From positions 1-42,925 of the forward strand of contig JANMJD010000130.1 in NCBI GenBank assembly GCA_031371195.1: DNA of 42,925 nt, written 5' to 3'. Of the stretch, positions 14,740 through 23,562 are shown one piece after another. The notes under the pieces are model-generated. The model saw only the letters and a program-made list of their open reading frames with translations, made no database searches and had not been told where the DNA came from. Position 1 is the first letter of the stretch; each line of letters starts with the position of its first letter. The position numbers and the translations under genes were made by a program. Source of the stretch: JANMJD01 sp031371195. GTDB lineage: Bacteria; Actinomycetota; Acidimicrobiia; Acidimicrobiales; Ilumatobacteraceae.

Positions 14740-16148
14740 ACGCTCCGCTCCTCCCGTCTCTGACCGGCTCAGAGGGCGACGGTGTCGGCGCCGTCCGGGT
14801 CGGTGCGGAGGCCATCTCATGGGCCGAGTTGGCCGAGGCGGCCGCAGCCACCGCGAGCGGATTCGCCGGAGCGTCGGCGGTGGCCGTCCAAGCACGCGGT
14901 GAGCTCGACACGGTGATCGCCATCGTCGCGGCCCTGCATGCCGGAGTCCCGATCGTGCCGGTCCCGGCCGACTCCGGCCCGCTGGAACGGGAGCACGTGC
15001 TGCGCGACTCCGGGGCCTCGCTGATCGTCGGCACCCACAGCTGGGACGAGGTCACATTGCCCACCACACCCGTGCTGCGGTCCGGCCAGGTCCCCGGGTC
15101 GGTGGAGCCTTCCGCCGACGACGTCGGGCTGATCATGTACACCTCGGGGACCACCGGCGCGCCCAAGGGAGCGCTCCTGTCGCGCCGGGCGATCGCCGCC
15201 TGCCTCGACGGGCTGGCCGACGCCTGGGGCTGGACGCCCGACGACACGCTCTGCCACGGCCTGCCCCTGTTCCATGTCCACGGCCTGGTCCTCGGCGTCT
15301 TGGGAGCGCTGCGAGTCGGCTCACGCCTGATTCACACCGGTCGCCCGACCCCCGCGGCGTACGCCTCGGCGGCCGGCGACGGAGCGACGATGTTCTTCGG
15401 TGTGCCCACCGTCTGGTCACGGGTCTGTGCCGAACCCGACGCGGCCCGGGCACTCTCGGGCGCCCGGCTGGTGGTTTCGGGGAGCGCGGCGTTGCCCGTG
15501 CCGGTCTTCCAGCAGATGACGGCGTTGATCGGCCAGGAGCCGGTGGAACGCTACGGGATGACCGAAACGCTGATCACCATCTCGGCGCGCGCCGACGGGC
15601 GCCGCCTGCCCGGCCACGTCGGCGTGCCGATCCACGGCGTCGAGTCACGGCTCCACGACGACAACGGTGCGGCGATCACCCCCGACGGCGTCACCGTCGG
15701 GTCGCTGCAGATCCGTGGGGCGACGATGTTCGACGGCTACCTCAACCGGCCCGAGGCGACGGCTGCGTCGTTCACCGAGGACGGCTGGTTCATCACCGGC
15801 GACGCGGCCGTCGTGCTCCCCGATGGCACGCATCGCATCGTCGGTCGTCAGTCGACCGACGTGATCAAGACCGGCGGCTACAAGGTCGGGACCGGCGAGG
15901 TCGAAGAAGCGCTGCTCACTCATCCGGCGGTGTCGGAGGCCGCGGTGATCGGCGTGCCCGACGACGATCTCGGCCAACGCATCGTCGCCTTCGTCGTCGC
16001 ATCCAACGGGGTGACCGGCCCCGAACTCGTGCAGCACGTCGCCGCCGGTATGAGCGTCCACAAGCGACCCCGTACCGTGCACATCGTCGCCGAACTCCCC
16101 CGCAATGCGATGGGCAAGGTGCAGAAGACCCGTCTCACCGAGCCATGA
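14736..16148 (+). CDS. MatB-like malonyl/methylmalonyl-CoA synthetase (ANL superfamily)
   Basis: The 470-residue enzyme activates a carboxylic acid as its AMP ester and then its CoA thioester. The P-loop YTSGTTGAPKG lies at about residues 134-144, followed by GLPLFHVHGLVLG, ATMFFGVPTVW, LVVSGSAALPVPVF and ERYGMTETL (near 270). The hinge and C-terminal lid show GRQSTDVIKTGGYKVG and PRNAMGKVQK, with catalytic Lys461. The order and wording of these blocks, the short length and the GLPLFHVHGLVLG stretch match Streptomyces MatB, so malonate or methylmalonate is the best substrate guess. The ATG is preferred because the upstream frame overlaps the divergent gene's leader; it overlaps a possible leader ORF. 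It is convergent with the LivHMG gene. Confidence 0.86.
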   Translation: MNAPLLPSLTGSEGDGVGAVRVGAEAISWAELAEAAAATASGFAGASAVAVQARGELDTVIAIVAALHAGVPIVPVPADSGPLEREHVLRDSGASLIVGTHSWDEVTLPTTPVLRSGQVPGSVEPSADDVGLIMYTSGTTGAPKGALLSRRAIAACLDGLADAWGWTPDDTLCHGLPLFHVHGLVLGVLGALRVGSRLIHTGRPTPAAYASAAGDGATMFFGVPTVWSRVCAEPDAARALSGARLVVSGSAALPVPVFQQMTALIGQEPVERYGMTETLITISARADGRRLPGHVGVPIHGVESRLHDDNGAAITPDGVTVGSLQIRGATMFDGYLNRPEATAASFTEDGWFITGDAAVVLPDGTHRIVGRQSTDVIKTGGYKVGTGEVEEALLTHPAVSEAAVIGVPDDDLGQRIVAFVVASNGVTGPELVQHVAAGMSVHKRPRTVHIVAELPRNAMGKVQKTRLTEP

Positions 16149-16199
16149 CGCCGGGGCGATGACGCGGTGCGATGCAGGTGGACCTCCGGCCACCGGCAC

Positions 16200-19031
16200 T
16201 CACACGATGTTGCTGCGTTGGATGGCGCGCTCGTCGGTACCGAGGTAGCTGGCGATCACCGAGGAGTTGTTGCGAACCTCGTCGGGGATGCCTTCGGCGA
16301 TGACCTTGCCGGCTTCGAGGCAGTAGATACGGTCGGAGATCGACATCACCATCGGCATGTCGTGTTCGATGATCAGGATCGACGCACCCAACTCGGCGCG
16401 AACCGTTTCGATCAGGGGACCGAACGCCTCGGTCTCCTTCTGGGCCACCCCGGCCGTCGGTTCGTCGAGCAGCATCAGCTTGGTGTCGAGGGCGATCAGC
16501 GCGCCGAGTTCGACGATGCGGCGCGTTCCGGTGGACAGCTCGGCCATCAGCGAATCGGCGTAGCGACCGAGGCCCAGGTAGCCGATGATCTCGTCGGCCT
16601 CGCGCCGCTTGCGCCGCTCGGCGGTCGGCGACGGGGGCAGGGCGAAGATCGACGGCACGAGCAGTGACCGCTGCCGTCCTTCGAGGGCGACCATCAGCGT
16701 CTCGCGGGCCGTCAGTGAGCCGAACAGGCGGGCATTCTGGAAGGCCCGGCCCTCACCCAGACGGGCGCGGCGATAGGCGGGCAGCGTCGTGATGTCGACG
16801 CCGTTGAGGTCGATCCGGCCGGTCGACGATACGAAGCCCGAGATGGCGTTCATGATCGTGGTCTTCCCCGCCCCATTGGTCCCGATGAGGCCGACGATCT
16901 CTCCCGGTCCGACGGTCAACGACACCCGGTCGACGATCGTGCGGCCGCCCAGGTTGACAACCAGATCCTCGGTCGACAACGCCGCCACACCCGTCGGATC
17001 AGGTGACGAACCCGCCGCCGGGGATCGCCGGGACGCCGAGGTCGGCGATGGGATCGGGGCGCCGGCGGTGCGGGTCGGAGGGGTCCACTCGGTACGGCGG
17101 GCCAGCCACGAGAGCAGGTTGTCGCGGGCATTGTGCAGCAGCGAGATCAACCCACCGGGGAAGTACAGCAGCACGATCATCATCCCGACGCCGCTGGCGA
17201 ACAGCTCGACCTGCTTGGTGCCGTGGAACAGAATCGGCAGGCCGACGATCAGCAGGGTCCCCAGCACCGCTCCGGTGATCGACGACACTCCACCGACGAC
17301 GGCGATGGCCACGATCCGCAACGACTCGGGGAAGTCGAACATCAGCGTGTCGACCTTGAACTGGCCGTTGACCGCGGTCAGCGGGAGCAGCCCACCGGCC
17401 AACGCGGCCAGCCCGCCCGAGACCGAGAAGGCGAGCAGCTTGGCCCGCGCCGGGGCGACGGTGAAGGCGGCGGCGGAGTTCTCGTTGTCGCGCACGGCGA
17501 TGATCGAACGGCCGATGCCGGTACGGCGGATGCGCCACACGAGCACGATGGCAACGAGCGCGGCGAACAGGCAGAAGTAGTAGACGCCGTCGAAATTCTT
17601 GCCCTTGACCTGCCAGAACAGCAACCGGAAGCCCTTCGTGCGGTTGAAGTCAAGCTTGGCCGTACCGCCCTTGGAGACCTTGCCGGCGATGATGAACCAC
17701 GAGCGGATCGCCAGGCCGAAACCGAGCGTCACGACCGCCAGGTACAGACCCCGCAACCGCAGCGCCGGGATGCCGACGATGATCGCCGCCGCTACACCCC
17801 ATGCGACCCCGATCGCCAGGGCGAAGAAATAGTTGAGCGAATGGGCGTAGTAGATCGTCAGGTACGAGCCAAGGGCGACGAAGCCGAACTGGCCCAGCGA
17901 CAGCTGCCCAGCCCATCCGGTGAGCACCGTCACCGACAGGGCGATGATCAGGTAGACCGGGATCGCCGAGAACCGCAGCACGTCGCTGGCCTTGTCGAGC
18001 CGACCGGGCACCAGCACGGCCACGATCAGCAGCAGTGCCATGCCGCCGACGGTCAACGCTCGATACAGCGGGTGGCGGGTGAGTTCGACTCGAGCGGCGC
18101 GCATCCTCGAGGTCAGCGACCACGTGTCGTCGCGCATCGATTGCGAGCGGCCGACAGTGAACAGCACGACGATCAGCAAGACGAACAGCAATGCCGTATT
18201 CGAGCCGGCAGGCACCTCCTTGGTCTGCGACCAGGTGACCAGAAACCGGTCGATCACCCCGCCGAGCAGGCCGCCGACGAGCGTCCAACCGAACGACCTC
18301 ATCCGCCCGACCATCGCCGCGGTCAACGACAACAACAACAACTTGGGACCCAAGGCGGTGGAGACGACGGCGATCGAACCGCCCTGCAGCGGGGCGATCA
18401 GCAGCGCGCTGAGCGATGCGAGCAAACCGGCGAGCGCCCAGACCTTGGTCGACACGGCCCGCACGCTGATCCCGCCGAGCTGGGCGGCCGGCAGGTTGTC
18501 GGCCGTCGCCCGCACCTGCATGCCGAACCGACTCTTCTGGAACAGCCAGGCGAGAAACACCATCAACGCCGGAACGATCAACAGGATGGTCAGCTGCGGG
18601 CCGGTCACCGTCACCCCGGCCACTTCCCATGTGCCGCTGATCAACACCGGATACGAGACGCTGTTGGCCTGCTCCTCGGGGATCGGCAGGCGCAACTGCA
18701 GCAGCTGGATCACCTGGGTCAAACCCAGTGTCGCGACGAACAGCAGCAGCCGCGGCTGGGTGAACAGGCGGCGCAGGGTGAGCTCGGCGGCAACCCCGAG
18801 AATCACGCCGCTGACCAGGGCAATCGGCAGCGACAGCCCGTACGGGATGCCGTACTGGATCTGCAGCAACGCCATCACGTAGCCGCCGAAGGCGCCGATC
18901 TGGCCGTGGGCGAAGTTGATCACCCCGGTCGCCCGGTAGATCAACAGCAGGCCGAAGGCGACGAGCGCGTACACCAGGCCCTGCATCAAGGCGTCGAACA
19001 GGATGTCGTTGGAGTAGGTGAGGGCGAACAT
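16200..19031 (-). CDS. Fused LivH-LivM-LivG branched-chain amino acid-type ABC transporter
   Basis: One 943-residue polypeptide carries three Liv modules. Residues 1 to about 295 are the LivH permease (RATGVINFAHGQIGAFGGY near 34-52). About 318-640 is the LivM permease (TGWAGQLSLGQFGFVALGSY near 370-390). A Ser/Pro/Thr-rich linker of about 40 residues leads to the LivG ATPase: Walker A GTNGAGKTT near 715-722, signature ELSTGTRR near 833 (LSGG degenerate) and Walker B LMLLDEPTAGV near 855. Liv systems normally encode these separately. It follows the MFS-LivF gene after 3 bp, so both are one operon, and no separate livF is present. It would import amino acids or related small organic molecules; the substrate is unknown. 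Confidence 0.92.
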   Translation of the reverse strand: MFALTYSNDILFDALMQGLVYALVAFGLLLIYRATGVINFAHGQIGAFGGYVMALLQIQYGIPYGLSLPIALVSGVILGVAAELTLRRLFTQPRLLLFVATLGLTQVIQLLQLRLPIPEEQANSVSYPVLISGTWEVAGVTVTGPQLTILLIVPALMVFLAWLFQKSRFGMQVRATADNLPAAQLGGISVRAVSTKVWALAGLLASLSALLIAPLQGGSIAVVSTALGPKLLLLSLTAAMVGRMRSFGWTLVGGLLGGVIDRFLVTWSQTKEVPAGSNTALLFVLLIVVLFTVGRSQSMRDDTWSLTSRMRAARVELTRHPLYRALTVGGMALLLIVAVLVPGRLDKASDVLRFSAIPVYLIIALSVTVLTGWAGQLSLGQFGFVALGSYLTIYYAHSLNYFFALAIGVAWGVAAAIIVGIPALRLRGLYLAVVTLGFGLAIRSWFIIAGKVSKGGTAKLDFNRTKGFRLLFWQVKGKNFDGVYYFCLFAALVAIVLVWRIRRTGIGRSIIAVRDNENSAAAFTVAPARAKLLAFSVSGGLAALAGGLLPLTAVNGQFKVDTLMFDFPESLRIVAIAVVGGVSSITGAVLGTLLIVGLPILFHGTKQVELFASGVGMMIVLLYFPGGLISLLHNARDNLLSWLARRTEWTPPTRTAGAPIPSPTSASRRSPAAGSSPDPTGVAALSTEDLVVNLGGRTIVDRVSLTVGPGEIVGLIGTNGAGKTTIMNAISGFVSSTGRIDLNGVDITTLPAYRRARLGEGRAFQNARLFGSLTARETLMVALEGRQRSLLVPSIFALPPSPTAERRKRREADEIIGYLGLGRYADSLMAELSTGTRRIVELGALIALDTKLMLLDEPTAGVAQKETEAFGPLIETVRAELGASILIIEHDMPMVMSISDRIYCLEAGKVIAEGIPDEVRNNSSVIASYLGTDERAIQRSNIV

Positions 19032-19034
19032 GCG

Positions 19035-21251
19035 CTACGACCCCGCTCCGGACAGGAAGACGGCGCGCAACAGATCGCCGCGCTCCAACAGCTCCTGGGC
19101 GGGGCCCTGGAATCGCACCTGGCCGCGCTCCATGAACACGGCCCGGTCGGCGATCGACAACGCCACGTTGACGGACTGCTCGACGATCACCATCGTCAAA
19201 CCCTGGGCCTTGAGCCGTTCGACCACGCCCAATAGCTCCTGCACCACGACGGGAGCCAGCCCCAGTGACAACTCGTCGATGCACAGCAGCTCGGGTTCGA
19301 GCATCACCGCCTTGGCCAGCGCAAGCATCTGCTGTTGGCCGCCCGACATCGACCCGGCCCGCTGGTCCTTGCGCTCGCGTAGCGCCGGGAACGTCTCGTC
19401 CACCATCGCCAGTCGCCCCGCCCGGCGCCCGGCATCGGGGATCTGCCAACTCCACAGTTCGAGATTCTCGGCGACGGTCATCGAGGGGAACACCGCCTCA
19501 CCGCCGGGGATCTGCACCATTCCCATCGCCGCCCGGTACTGCGGGTCGACCAAAGTGATCGTGCGCCCGTTCATCCGCACGACGCCGCGATCGGGCAGCA
19601 CCAGCCCCGAGATGGCTCGCAGGATGGTCGACTTGCCCGCCCCGTTCGTACCGAGCAGGGCCAGCGTCTCGCCGCGGCGGACCTCGAAACCGACGTCGAA
19701 CAGCACCTGCAGGTTGCCGTAGCTGACATCGACGTTGCGGACCTGAAGCACCGGAACGTCGTCGGGATTCGCCGCCATCCGTACGTGCTCCGCCTGCAGT
19801 TCCTGCAACTCCGCCACGGTCGCGGCGATATCACGGCGCATGTAGCGGGTGCCGTAGATAATCAGCAGTCCGCCGAGCAACGCCGCCGGCGGGACGACGG
19901 CGGTGAGAGCGGTACGGGGCCCGTGGGCGTCGGAGAGCGCTCCGGCGAACAGGCCGCCGACGAAGCCGCCCATCAGGAAGATGTACACCCCGACCATGGC
20001 GAAGGCCTGCGAACGCATCTGGTAGGGGATGATCGACGAGATGGCCGGACCGACCTGGGTGAAGGCCATACCTTGGAAGGCAAAACCGATCGTGACCAGG
20101 GCAATCATCACCGGCGCACTGTGGAACCTCAGCCCGATGGTGACGAACACGCCGTAAAGCACGATGCAGACGCCCATCATCCGCAGCGCCGAGGGAGGAC
20201 TCCTTCGGAACAGCCGCTCGCCGATCCGCCCGGCCAGCGGGATGCCCACCAGCGCCCCGGACCAGGTGATCGCCCCCACCCAACCGCGGCGGAAGGCGCT
20301 GTACCGGTACGCGTCCTTGAGCAGCAGATTGAACGCTCCGGGCACGGCGATGAGGGCGAAACCGAGGACCCCGATCCCGACGACCAGGAAGTAGAACGTG
20401 CGCACCTTTTTCAGTCGTTGGAACGCTGCCGTCAGCCGCACGGGTGGTTCGCCGATCCCCGTTACCAGTGGCGTACCGAGGATCGCCTCCTGCTCCTGGC
20501 GACCACGTTCGGGTTCCCGCAGGCGCAGTGACCACAGCACCGAGAGCGCGGCGGGGATCATCAGGGCGAGGAAGACGACCCGCCAATCACCGCGGTCGTC
20601 GCCGGCGAGGGTGACGACGATGCCGGCGAACAACGGCCCGAGCACCTGGCCGAGCGGCCGGCCGAGCGCCTCGACGGCGAAGACGCGAGTCCGCACTCCG
20701 AGCGGGTATTGATCGGCGACCAAGGCCGGGGCAATCGGGATACGCGCCGATGCGCCCAGGCCGGTGCCCGCCCGCGTCAGTCCCATCTGGAACGAATTGG
20801 CCACCGCTCCGGTGAGACCGACGAACACCAGCCAGAGCGCCGAGGCGGCGCTCAACACGCGCACCCGTGATCGACGGTCGGCCAACCAGGCAAAGGGCAT
20901 CGTGGCCAGCACCAGCACCACACCGCCGAAACTCTGCAGACCGAGCAGGAGCGTGTCGGAGATGTGCAGCGATTCCTGGATGTCGGGCCCGAGCACTTGA
21001 AGTGCCACCCGATCGAACTCCTCGAGCACGGTGAACAGCAGTAGGACCAGCGCTATGCCGTAGCCGCCGACGCGGAACCCGTCGCACAGCGCCATCGCCG
21101 GCACGTCGGGCGTGACCGGATGAGTCTCGGGGTCACGGATGCCGGAGTCGAGGCGTTCGGCCTCGTCGCGCACGATCATCGCCGTCAAGGCCGCCGCGCC
21201 GATCGGTGATGCCGATCCCTCCGGTGCGCCGCCGTCTGCCCGACGTTCCAT
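19035..21251 (-). CDS. MFS transporter fused to a LivF-type ABC ATPase
   Basis: The 738-residue protein joins two transporter classes. Residues about 55-480 are a full MFS fold with about 12 hydrophobic segments and motif A as WLADRRSRVRV after helix 2. After a helical linker rich in Glu and Ala, residues about 500-738 are a LivF ATPase: VSYGNLQVLFDVGFEV, Walker A GTNGAGKSTI near 533, signature MSGGQQQMLALAKA near 635 and Walker B LLCIDELSLGLAP (Leu replaces the usual Pro after DE). It supplies the only LivF of the operon and is followed by the LivHMG gene. AAGGGGAT 6 nt upstream fixes the ATG; the 23 earlier in-frame residues are rejected. What the MFS half carries is unknown. Confidence 0.9.
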   Translation of the reverse strand: MERRADGGAPEGSASPIGAAALTAMIVRDEAERLDSGIRDPETHPVTPDVPAMALCDGFRVGGYGIALVLLLFTVLEEFDRVALQVLGPDIQESLHISDTLLLGLQSFGGVVLVLATMPFAWLADRRSRVRVLSAASALWLVFVGLTGAVANSFQMGLTRAGTGLGASARIPIAPALVADQYPLGVRTRVFAVEALGRPLGQVLGPLFAGIVVTLAGDDRGDWRVVFLALMIPAALSVLWSLRLREPERGRQEQEAILGTPLVTGIGEPPVRLTAAFQRLKKVRTFYFLVVGIGVLGFALIAVPGAFNLLLKDAYRYSAFRRGWVGAITWSGALVGIPLAGRIGERLFRRSPPSALRMMGVCIVLYGVFVTIGLRFHSAPVMIALVTIGFAFQGMAFTQVGPAISSIIPYQMRSQAFAMVGVYIFLMGGFVGGLFAGALSDAHGPRTALTAVVPPAALLGGLLIIYGTRYMRRDIAATVAELQELQAEHVRMAANPDDVPVLQVRNVDVSYGNLQVLFDVGFEVRRGETLALLGTNGAGKSTILRAISGLVLPDRGVVRMNGRTITLVDPQYRAAMGMVQIPGGEAVFPSMTVAENLELWSWQIPDAGRRAGRLAMVDETFPALRERKDQRAGSMSGGQQQMLALAKAVMLEPELLCIDELSLGLAPVVVQELLGVVERLKAQGLTMVIVEQSVNVALSIADRAVFMERGQVRFQGPAQELLERGDLLRAVFLSGAGS

Positions 21252-21296
21252 GCAATCCCCTTCGCTCGACCCGGCGCGAGCGTAGCCACGCGGGCC

Positions 21297-21317
21297 GATC
21301 TGACACGGTGTCAGATC
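21297..21317. promoter_or_regulatory. Perfect 21-bp palindrome, candidate operator of the Liv locus
   Basis: GATCTGACAC-G-GTGTCAGATC has two 10-bp arms around one base and no mismatch. It lies 46 bp before the MFS-LivF start and 80 bp before the start of the divergent binding-protein gene, where one dimer could control both. Its TGACAC/GTGTCA core fits TetR- or GntR-type operators. No regulator gene is adjacent, so its protein is not identified. A TTAATG-rich stretch at 21333-21340 probably belongs to the binding-protein promoter. Confidence 0.65.
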
Positions 21318-21396
21318 CAACGAGGCGTCCGGTTAATGTTTCGTTCGCTCGGTCGGGAACCTGGTCGGGATGAAGTCGCACCAAGGGGGAGCGAAC

Positions 21397-22935
21397 GTGA
21401 ATCGACGTTCCAGATTTACCATGGCCGTGCTTGCGAGCCTGTCGCTGCTGGCGGCCGCCTGTGGCAGCAGCGGGGGCAAGGCCGACGACACCGCCACGTC
21501 GGCCGCAGCACCGGTGGCCACGACGGCGGTCGCCGAAACGACCGAACCGAGCGCAACCGAACCCGCGGTCACCGATGCCGCACTGGCGACCGACGCTCCG
21601 GTCGCCACCGACGTGGCCGAGGTGCCCGAGGCATCCGACGTCGGAGTGACCGCCGACAAGGTCCGTATCGCCGTGGCGATCGCCGACCTCGCCGCCGTGC
21701 GTGCCGCCGGCATCTCGATCCCCGAGACGCTGACCAGCGAGCATCTGTTCGCCCGTTGGGAGGTCTACGCCAAGAAGTGGAACGAAGCGGGCGGCATCAA
21801 CGGTCGCCAGGTCGAGTTCGTGCAGGTCATGTGGGACCCGCTGGACCCGAAGTCGTTCGACTCCCTGTGCGCCCAGGTGACCGTCGACGACGAGGTGTTC
21901 ATGCTGGTCAACGGCACCGGACTCAGCGCCGTCGCCCAACAGTGCGTCGTCGACGCCGGTGTCCCGGTCGTTTACGGCGATGTCGTTGCGCAGAAGCTGC
22001 TCGATTCGGGACTGGTCATCGCCTTGGCCCCCCCGGCCGAGGTGATCGCCGCAGCCGGTGTCGACGCATGGGCCGCGACCACCGACATCGCTCCCGGGGC
22101 GAAGATCGGCGTCGTGGCGAGCAACAGCCCGATGACGTCGGCCGCCGGCAAGGCCGCAGCAACCCGCCTGACCGCGCTCGGCTACGAGCCGCAGGTGATC
22201 GAGACGAACTCACTCGGCGGCGACAACGCGGCGACCAACGAGGAGGGCGCGGCCGCGGTGGGAACGTTCCTCGCCAACGGCGTCACACATGCCTTCCTGG
22301 CGACCCCGTTCACCGAGAACACCGGTTTCTGGGGAGCTGCGAAGGGCAAGTTGGAATACACGATGCTCGACACATCGTCGTCGATGTGTTCGGCGTTCGG
22401 TCTCAGTCGCAGTCCCGCCGAGGCCGCCGGAAGCGTCTGTGCCACGACCTACGACCATTCGACGAGCGAGGGCAAGGGCATACGGCCCGACACCGAGTTC
22501 GAGGCGGAATGCCGCAAGTTCAACGACGAGAACTTCACCGACTACTACGGCGGACCGTCGAATGCCGGAGTACCCGCCGGGCAGAAGCTGGTCGACACCA
22601 CCGGAAAAACGCTGATCTCGGACTATCCGCCACTCGAGTGCACCTTGTCGAACTTCGTCTACCTGGGCCTCACCAACGCCGGGGTCAACCCGACGCGTCA
22701 GTCGTTCATCGACGCAGTGCTGAATCTCGGCGATGTGCCACTCGCCCTGGCGTCCGACGGCAAGGGATTCTTCGCCCCCGGCAAGCCGTTCGCGGCGACG
22801 AAGGTCCATACCATCCGAGTCGCCCAGGCCGACAAGGATGTCGCCCCCGACGCCAACGGCACCTACAACGGCTGCGCGGCACCGGTGAACTGCGGCATCG
22901 TGATCAGCGATTGGGTCGATATCCCCCTCGGCTGA
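21397..22935 (+). CDS. Lipoprotein substrate-binding protein of the Liv-type ABC transporter
   Basis: The 512-residue protein starts with a lipoprotein signal (VLASLSLLAAAC, Cys22), then an Ala/Thr/Glu-rich tether to about residue 85, then a type 1 periplasmic-binding fold of the LivJ/LivK kind (VTADKVRIAVAIADL..., NEAGGINGRQVEF). It would capture the solute outside the cell for the fused LivHMG/MFS-LivF transporter, from which it is transcribed divergently. GGGGGAG lies 6-7 nt before the GTG; an ATG 27 bp upstream in the same frame has no ribosome site and is rejected. After the lipid Cys there are eight further cysteines, an even number that would allow four disulfides. It has no assigned ligand. 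Confidence 0.88.
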   Translation: MNRRSRFTMAVLASLSLLAAACGSSGGKADDTATSAAAPVATTAVAETTEPSATEPAVTDAALATDAPVATDVAEVPEASDVGVTADKVRIAVAIADLAAVRAAGISIPETLTSEHLFARWEVYAKKWNEAGGINGRQVEFVQVMWDPLDPKSFDSLCAQVTVDDEVFMLVNGTGLSAVAQQCVVDAGVPVVYGDVVAQKLLDSGLVIALAPPAEVIAAAGVDAWAATTDIAPGAKIGVVASNSPMTSAAGKAAATRLTALGYEPQVIETNSLGGDNAATNEEGAAAVGTFLANGVTHAFLATPFTENTGFWGAAKGKLEYTMLDTSSSMCSAFGLSRSPAEAAGSVCATTYDHSTSEGKGIRPDTEFEAECRKFNDENFTDYYGGPSNAGVPAGQKLVDTTGKTLISDYPPLECTLSNFVYLGLTNAGVNPTRQSFIDAVLNLGDVPLALASDGKGFFAPGKPFAATKVHTIRVAQADKDVAPDANGTYNGCAAPVNCGIVISDWVDIPLG

Positions 22936-22944
22936 AAGTGAGAT

Positions 22945-22974
22945 GGGGTGGAGCCTCACGCGGGGCTCCACCCC
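22945..22974. terminator. Bidirectional hairpin terminator
   Basis: GGGGTGGAGCC and GGCTCCACCCC form a perfect 11-bp stem with an 8-nt loop just after the binding-protein gene, followed by TTCGCATTT. It serves the convergent DUF971 gene equally well from the other side. Confidence 0.75.
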
Positions 22975-23022
22975 TTCGCATTTGGCAAGCCGCGTCCGGG
23001 GACTCGGAGGATCGGCAAGCTG

Positions 23023-23352
23023 TCAGTCCGGCACGTCGTGAAGTTCGGGCGTCACCCCATCATGCCAGCGACGTAACGACACCCACGGAAAGATGCCCGT
23101 CGCGTGTCCGTCGGACCACTCGATCGAGATACCCCAGGCGCCGGAGAACTCGGCGTCGCGCACCGTGATCGTCGTCGGGCCACCGGGACGCGGCCACGAC
23201 TCCTCACCCCGCTCGCGGTACGACCGGCAGGTCGCGCACGGACAGGCGCGGCGCAACTCCTCTACCGGGAACACGCACACGACATCGTCGTCGAAGGTGA
23301 CCGTCATCGCCCGCTCCCGCTCGATCTCGACATTGACCGGCTCGACGCTCAT
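23023..23352 (-). CDS. DUF971 domain protein
   Basis: The 109-residue protein matches DUF971, also called the gamma-butyrobetaine hydroxylase-like N-terminal domain. It has LRRACPCATCRSYRERGEE with the family Cys cluster CPC..C, and the end SIEWSDGHATGIFPWVSLRRW, where Asp-Gly-His is the conserved turn. Members bind iron-sulfur or zinc, or assist Fe-S proteins, but their job in bacteria is unclear. The ATG lies 7 nt after a TACCGT box, so leaderless translation is likely. It ends near the terminator shared with the binding-protein gene. Confidence 0.88.
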   Translation of the reverse strand: MSVEPVNVEIERERAMTVTFDDDVVCVFPVEELRRACPCATCRSYRERGEESWPRPGGPTTITVRDAEFSGAWGISIEWSDGHATGIFPWVSLRRWHDGVTPELHDVPD

Positions 23353-23359
23353 TCACTGC

Positions 23360-23365
23360 ACGGTA
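23360..23365 (-). promoter_or_regulatory. Putative -10 box for a leaderless DUF971 transcript
   Basis: TACCGT (minus strand) ends 7 nt before the DUF971 ATG; the spacer GCAGTGA has no ribosome site. Confidence 0.5.
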
Positions 23366-23370
23366 CCGGG

Positions 23371-23562
23371 CTACTCCAGCCTGGACGCGGCCGCCTCTCT
23401 CGCAAGGAGCCTGGCCGACCCGGCGACCAGCGATACGCCGTCGCGCCGGATCTCATCAACGATCGGGTTCCCGCTCTCGACAAGCGCCTGCCACGACTCT
23501 CGATCCTGCTCGAAGACCTCCATCGGTCGATGTCGGACCGTGCAGGGGCCTCCGGCGATCTG
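23371..23562 (-). pseudogene. Truncated C-terminal remnant, possibly of a nucleotidyltransferase
   Basis: The frame is open for 63 codons and ends ...GVSLVAGSARLL...LE. The segment RPMEVFEQDRESWQALV followed by SGNPIVDEIRRDGVSL looks like the final strand and helix of a KNTase/MNT-type nucleotidyltransferase, but the GS..D.D catalytic part is missing: upstream is the end of the LarA-like gene. An ATG at 23523 would give a 50-residue protein, yet the similarity seems to begin before it, which favours a broken gene. The resemblance is by eye, so a genuine small gene remains possible. Confidence 0.4.

Noticed and set aside
17133..19235. A 700-codon plus-strand frame opposite LivHMG
   Set aside because: It is rich in Gln, Asp and Arg, as expected from the reverse complement of a hydrophobic GC-rich gene, and has no domain.
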